Of a stretch of 26,317 bases of DNA, positions 25,089 through 26,317 are shown piece by piece. Under the pieces are notes generated by a model. It worked only from the letters and a program-made list of their open reading frames with translations, was not told the DNA's origin and did no database searches. The translations under genes were made by a program, and so were the position numbers. Within the stretch, counting starts at the first letter, position 1, and every line of letters starts with the position of its first letter. Source of the DNA: a bacterium (GTDB taxonomy: Bacteria; UBP13; UBA5359); assembly GCA_028685295.1 (NCBI GenBank), contig JAQUEL010000017.1, positions 1-26,317 on the forward strand, read 5' to 3'.

Positions 25089-25511
25089 ATGCAGATTGAG
25101 AGGATGATTCGCAGGTTTCGCGAAGCGGGTTTAAAGATAACACCGCAACGCGTAGCTATATTCGAATATCTTTACACTACCAGCTCTCATCCAACGGTGG
25201 ATGATATATATGCGTATATTGCCGGCCGTTTCCCCAGTGTTTCTCTGACAACTGTTTATAATACATTGCAGACTATGGTCGGTCTGGGAGAGATTGAAGA
25301 GATAGCCATCAGCCATGAGCGCAGAAACTTCGATCCGGATACCAGGCCGCATGCTCATATCATGTGCGTCAGATGCAAAAGAATAGAGGATATTTATACC
25401 GATGATCTCAGTGAGAACTGTCTGCCGGAATCCGTGCGGAAGAGATATCGTATTCTGGGTCAGAGGATATACTTTTACGGTCTCTGTTCACGGTGTACCA
25501 CTGAGAAATAA
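25089..25511 (+). CDS. perR: Fur-family peroxide-responsive regulator PerR
   Basis: A 140-aa Fur-family repressor, assigned to PerR because the residues of the oxidation-sensing metal site line up with B. subtilis PerR: His34 (H37), Asp82 (D85), His88 (H91), His90 (H93) and Asp101 (D104). The structural zinc cysteines are complete: C93-x2-C96 and C133-x2-C136. The winged-helix half has ITPQRVAIFEYL and LTTVYNTLQTM. In PerR, Fe2+-catalysed oxidation of the sensing His residues releases DNA. ATG 25089 follows an excellent AAGGAGG. A PerR box overlaps its own promoter, and a better one lies before the next gene, so it probably controls itself and that gene. The roughly 110-base leader has no recognised structure. 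Confidence 0.93.
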   Translation: MQIERMIRRFREAGLKITPQRVAIFEYLYTTSSHPTVDDIYAYIAGRFPSVSLTTVYNTLQTMVGLGEIEEIAISHERRNFDPDTRPHAHIMCVRCKRIEDIYTDDLSENCLPESVRKRYRILGQRIYFYGLCSRCTTEK

Positions 25512-25526
25512 ATTCATGGCAGCGAC

Positions 25527-25573
25527 TTGACATTAGCAGAGCGACGATATAGAATACTTTATAATGATTACAA
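25527..25573 (+). promoter_or_regulatory. sigma-A promoter plus PerR box before the ClpE-like gene
   Basis: TTGACA (25527-25532) and TAGAAT (25550-25555) are 17 bases apart. TTATAATGATTACAA (25559-25573) follows at once over the expected start site and differs from the PerR box consensus at a single position. A repressor bound here would block this promoter. Confidence 0.82.
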
Positions 25574-25592
25574 TTTAACATACACTTCATAT

Positions 25593-25627
25593 TATCCTTC
25601 GGGGCATAAATGTTATTTCGAAGGATA
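25593..25627 (+). repeat. 9-bp inverted repeat in the ClpE-like gene leader
   Basis: TATCCTTCG (25593-25601) and CGAAGGATA (25619-25627) form a perfect 9-bp stem with a 17-base loop, in the untranslated leader of about 130 bases. No T-run follows. It may be an mRNA stability or control element; there is no known match. Confidence 0.4.
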
Positions 25628-25692
25628 GAAATATCAGACTTGGATCGAGCGACAAGCATAGAGTACCGATCTGCAAGGAGGGGGAAGAGAGA

Positions 25693-26317
25693 ATGAAATG
25701 CCAGATATGTAATAAAGAGAACGCTTCTATACATTTGACCAAAATATCCGGCGGAGAGGCTGAAGAGCTCTGGATATGCGAAAGATGCGCTCATGAACAC
25801 GGTTTTCTGGATAGCGGCATGGGCATGCCGTTTGGGGGAATCAGTGATGCTGCATCACTTAAGGACATGATCTCCTTCCTTCTGCCGGGAATGAATGTAG
25901 GCAGAGGAGCGGGTAACAAGCTTTCAAAGAGATCACAGATGGTGTTGAATGCTGCGGACCGGATGGCCAAAGATGCCGGCTTGGAAGCGCCGCATACGGT
26001 ACACCTGCTGAGAACTCTGCTACAGGAGCCGCGAGGCTTTGCCGGATTCCTTGTTGGGGCCGGGGGTGTGGATATTAGTACCCTGGTGAAGGAGATTGAA
26101 AGCGCAGGCAAGGAGAGTGCCGGAACCGAAGCGGATAGAGCGGAACTTAATGCTGTTCTGCAAACTGCTGGTGATGAGGCAAAACGTACCCGCAGCGCAC
26201 AGATAGAGCCGGAGCACATGCTTATGGCTATATTACGTCAGGGTGAGAACAGAGCGGCCGCAATGCTGATGAGATTGGGATTCAATCCGCAGCAGGCCCA
26301 GGCCCGTCTGGATCAGC
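25693..26317 (+). CDS. ClpE-like Clp ATPase with N-terminal zinc finger (3' end beyond window)
   Basis: The first 208 codons of a gene that runs off the window. The start has a four-cysteine zinc finger, C3-x2-C6 and C29-x2-C32 (MKCQIC ... WICERC), as in ClpE and McsA. A Gly/Met-rich linker follows, then from about residue 80 two Clp N-domain repeats (SKRSQMVLNAADRMAK...HLLRTLLQEP and LNAVLQTAGDEAKRTRSAQIEPEHMLMAILRQ). This order, zinc finger then Clp-N, points to a ClpE/ClpC-type AAA+ unfoldase that would feed ClpP, but the ATPase domains are not visible. A stand-alone zinc-finger/Clp-N adaptor is possible. ATG 25693 has AAGGAGG about 10 bases upstream. Its promoter carries a near-perfect PerR box, so peroxide stress probably induces it; no CtsR-type repeat was seen. 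Confidence 0.85.
   Translation, partial: MKCQICNKENASIHLTKISGGEAEELWICERCAHEHGFLDSGMGMPFGGISDAASLKDMISFLLPGMNVGRGAGNKLSKRSQMVLNAADRMAKDAGLEAPHTVHLLRTLLQEPRGFAGFLVGAGGVDISTLVKEIESAGKESAGTEADRAELNAVLQTAGDEAKRTRSAQIEPEHMLMAILRQGENRAAAMLMRLGFNPQQAQARLDQ

Noticed and set aside
1-26317. tRNA, rRNA, CRISPR array, insertion sequence or prophage genes
   Set aside because: None was recognised on either strand; the window reads as ordinary core chromosome with conserved housekeeping and stress genes.

Overview
The window is a gene-dense chromosomal stretch of mid GC content. It most likely comes from a Bacillota (Firmicutes) bacterium of clostridial type. The evidence is the AddAB nuclease-helicase instead of RecBCD, a PerR-type regulator with PerR boxes, a ClpE-like unfoldase, a single-PstB pst operon ending in phoU, frequent TTG/GTG starts and strong AGGAGG ribosome binding sites. 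No rRNA, tRNA, CRISPR array or insertion sequence was found. The genus cannot be told from the sequence alone.

Layout. (1) 89-11100: addB, addA and a very large SWIM/SNF2 helicase, all on the + strand, a DNA repair/remodelling block. (2) 11267-11836: a BioY-like membrane protein whose reading frame has no ordinary start codon. (3) 11923-15430: a metal and thiol block. It holds a + strand CPC-type metal P-type ATPase, then on the - strand a CsoR-family repressor, a membrane-anchored thioredoxin and a secreted thioredoxin. A consensus sigma-A promoter overlapped by a perfect 26-bp palindrome of CsoR/CstR type drives the thioredoxin-csoR pair. (4) 15568-17357: a YfcE-type phosphodiesterase and L-rhamnose isomerase, then a decayed Uma2-family relic. 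(5) 17821-22152: pho box, pstS-pstC-pstA-pstB-phoU and a terminator, a complete high-affinity phosphate uptake operon. (6) 22165-26317: clpB with its own consensus promoter, perR with a PerR box over its promoter, and a ClpE-like gene (cut by the window end) behind a second, near-perfect PerR box.

How it works together. The second half is largely stress and nutrient response: phosphate limitation (pst/phoU), protein disaggregation (ClpB), peroxide-responsive control (PerR) of a zinc-finger Clp unfoldase, and a metal- or sulfur-responsive circuit in which a CsoR-family protein controls its own thioredoxin operon. The most unusual points are four. The CsoR-family protein has Gln where copper sensors have the Cu-binding His. 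The thioredoxin gene has a second, very strong internal start that would give a cytosolic form. PerR appears to control a Clp ATPase. The bioY gene lacks a start codon.
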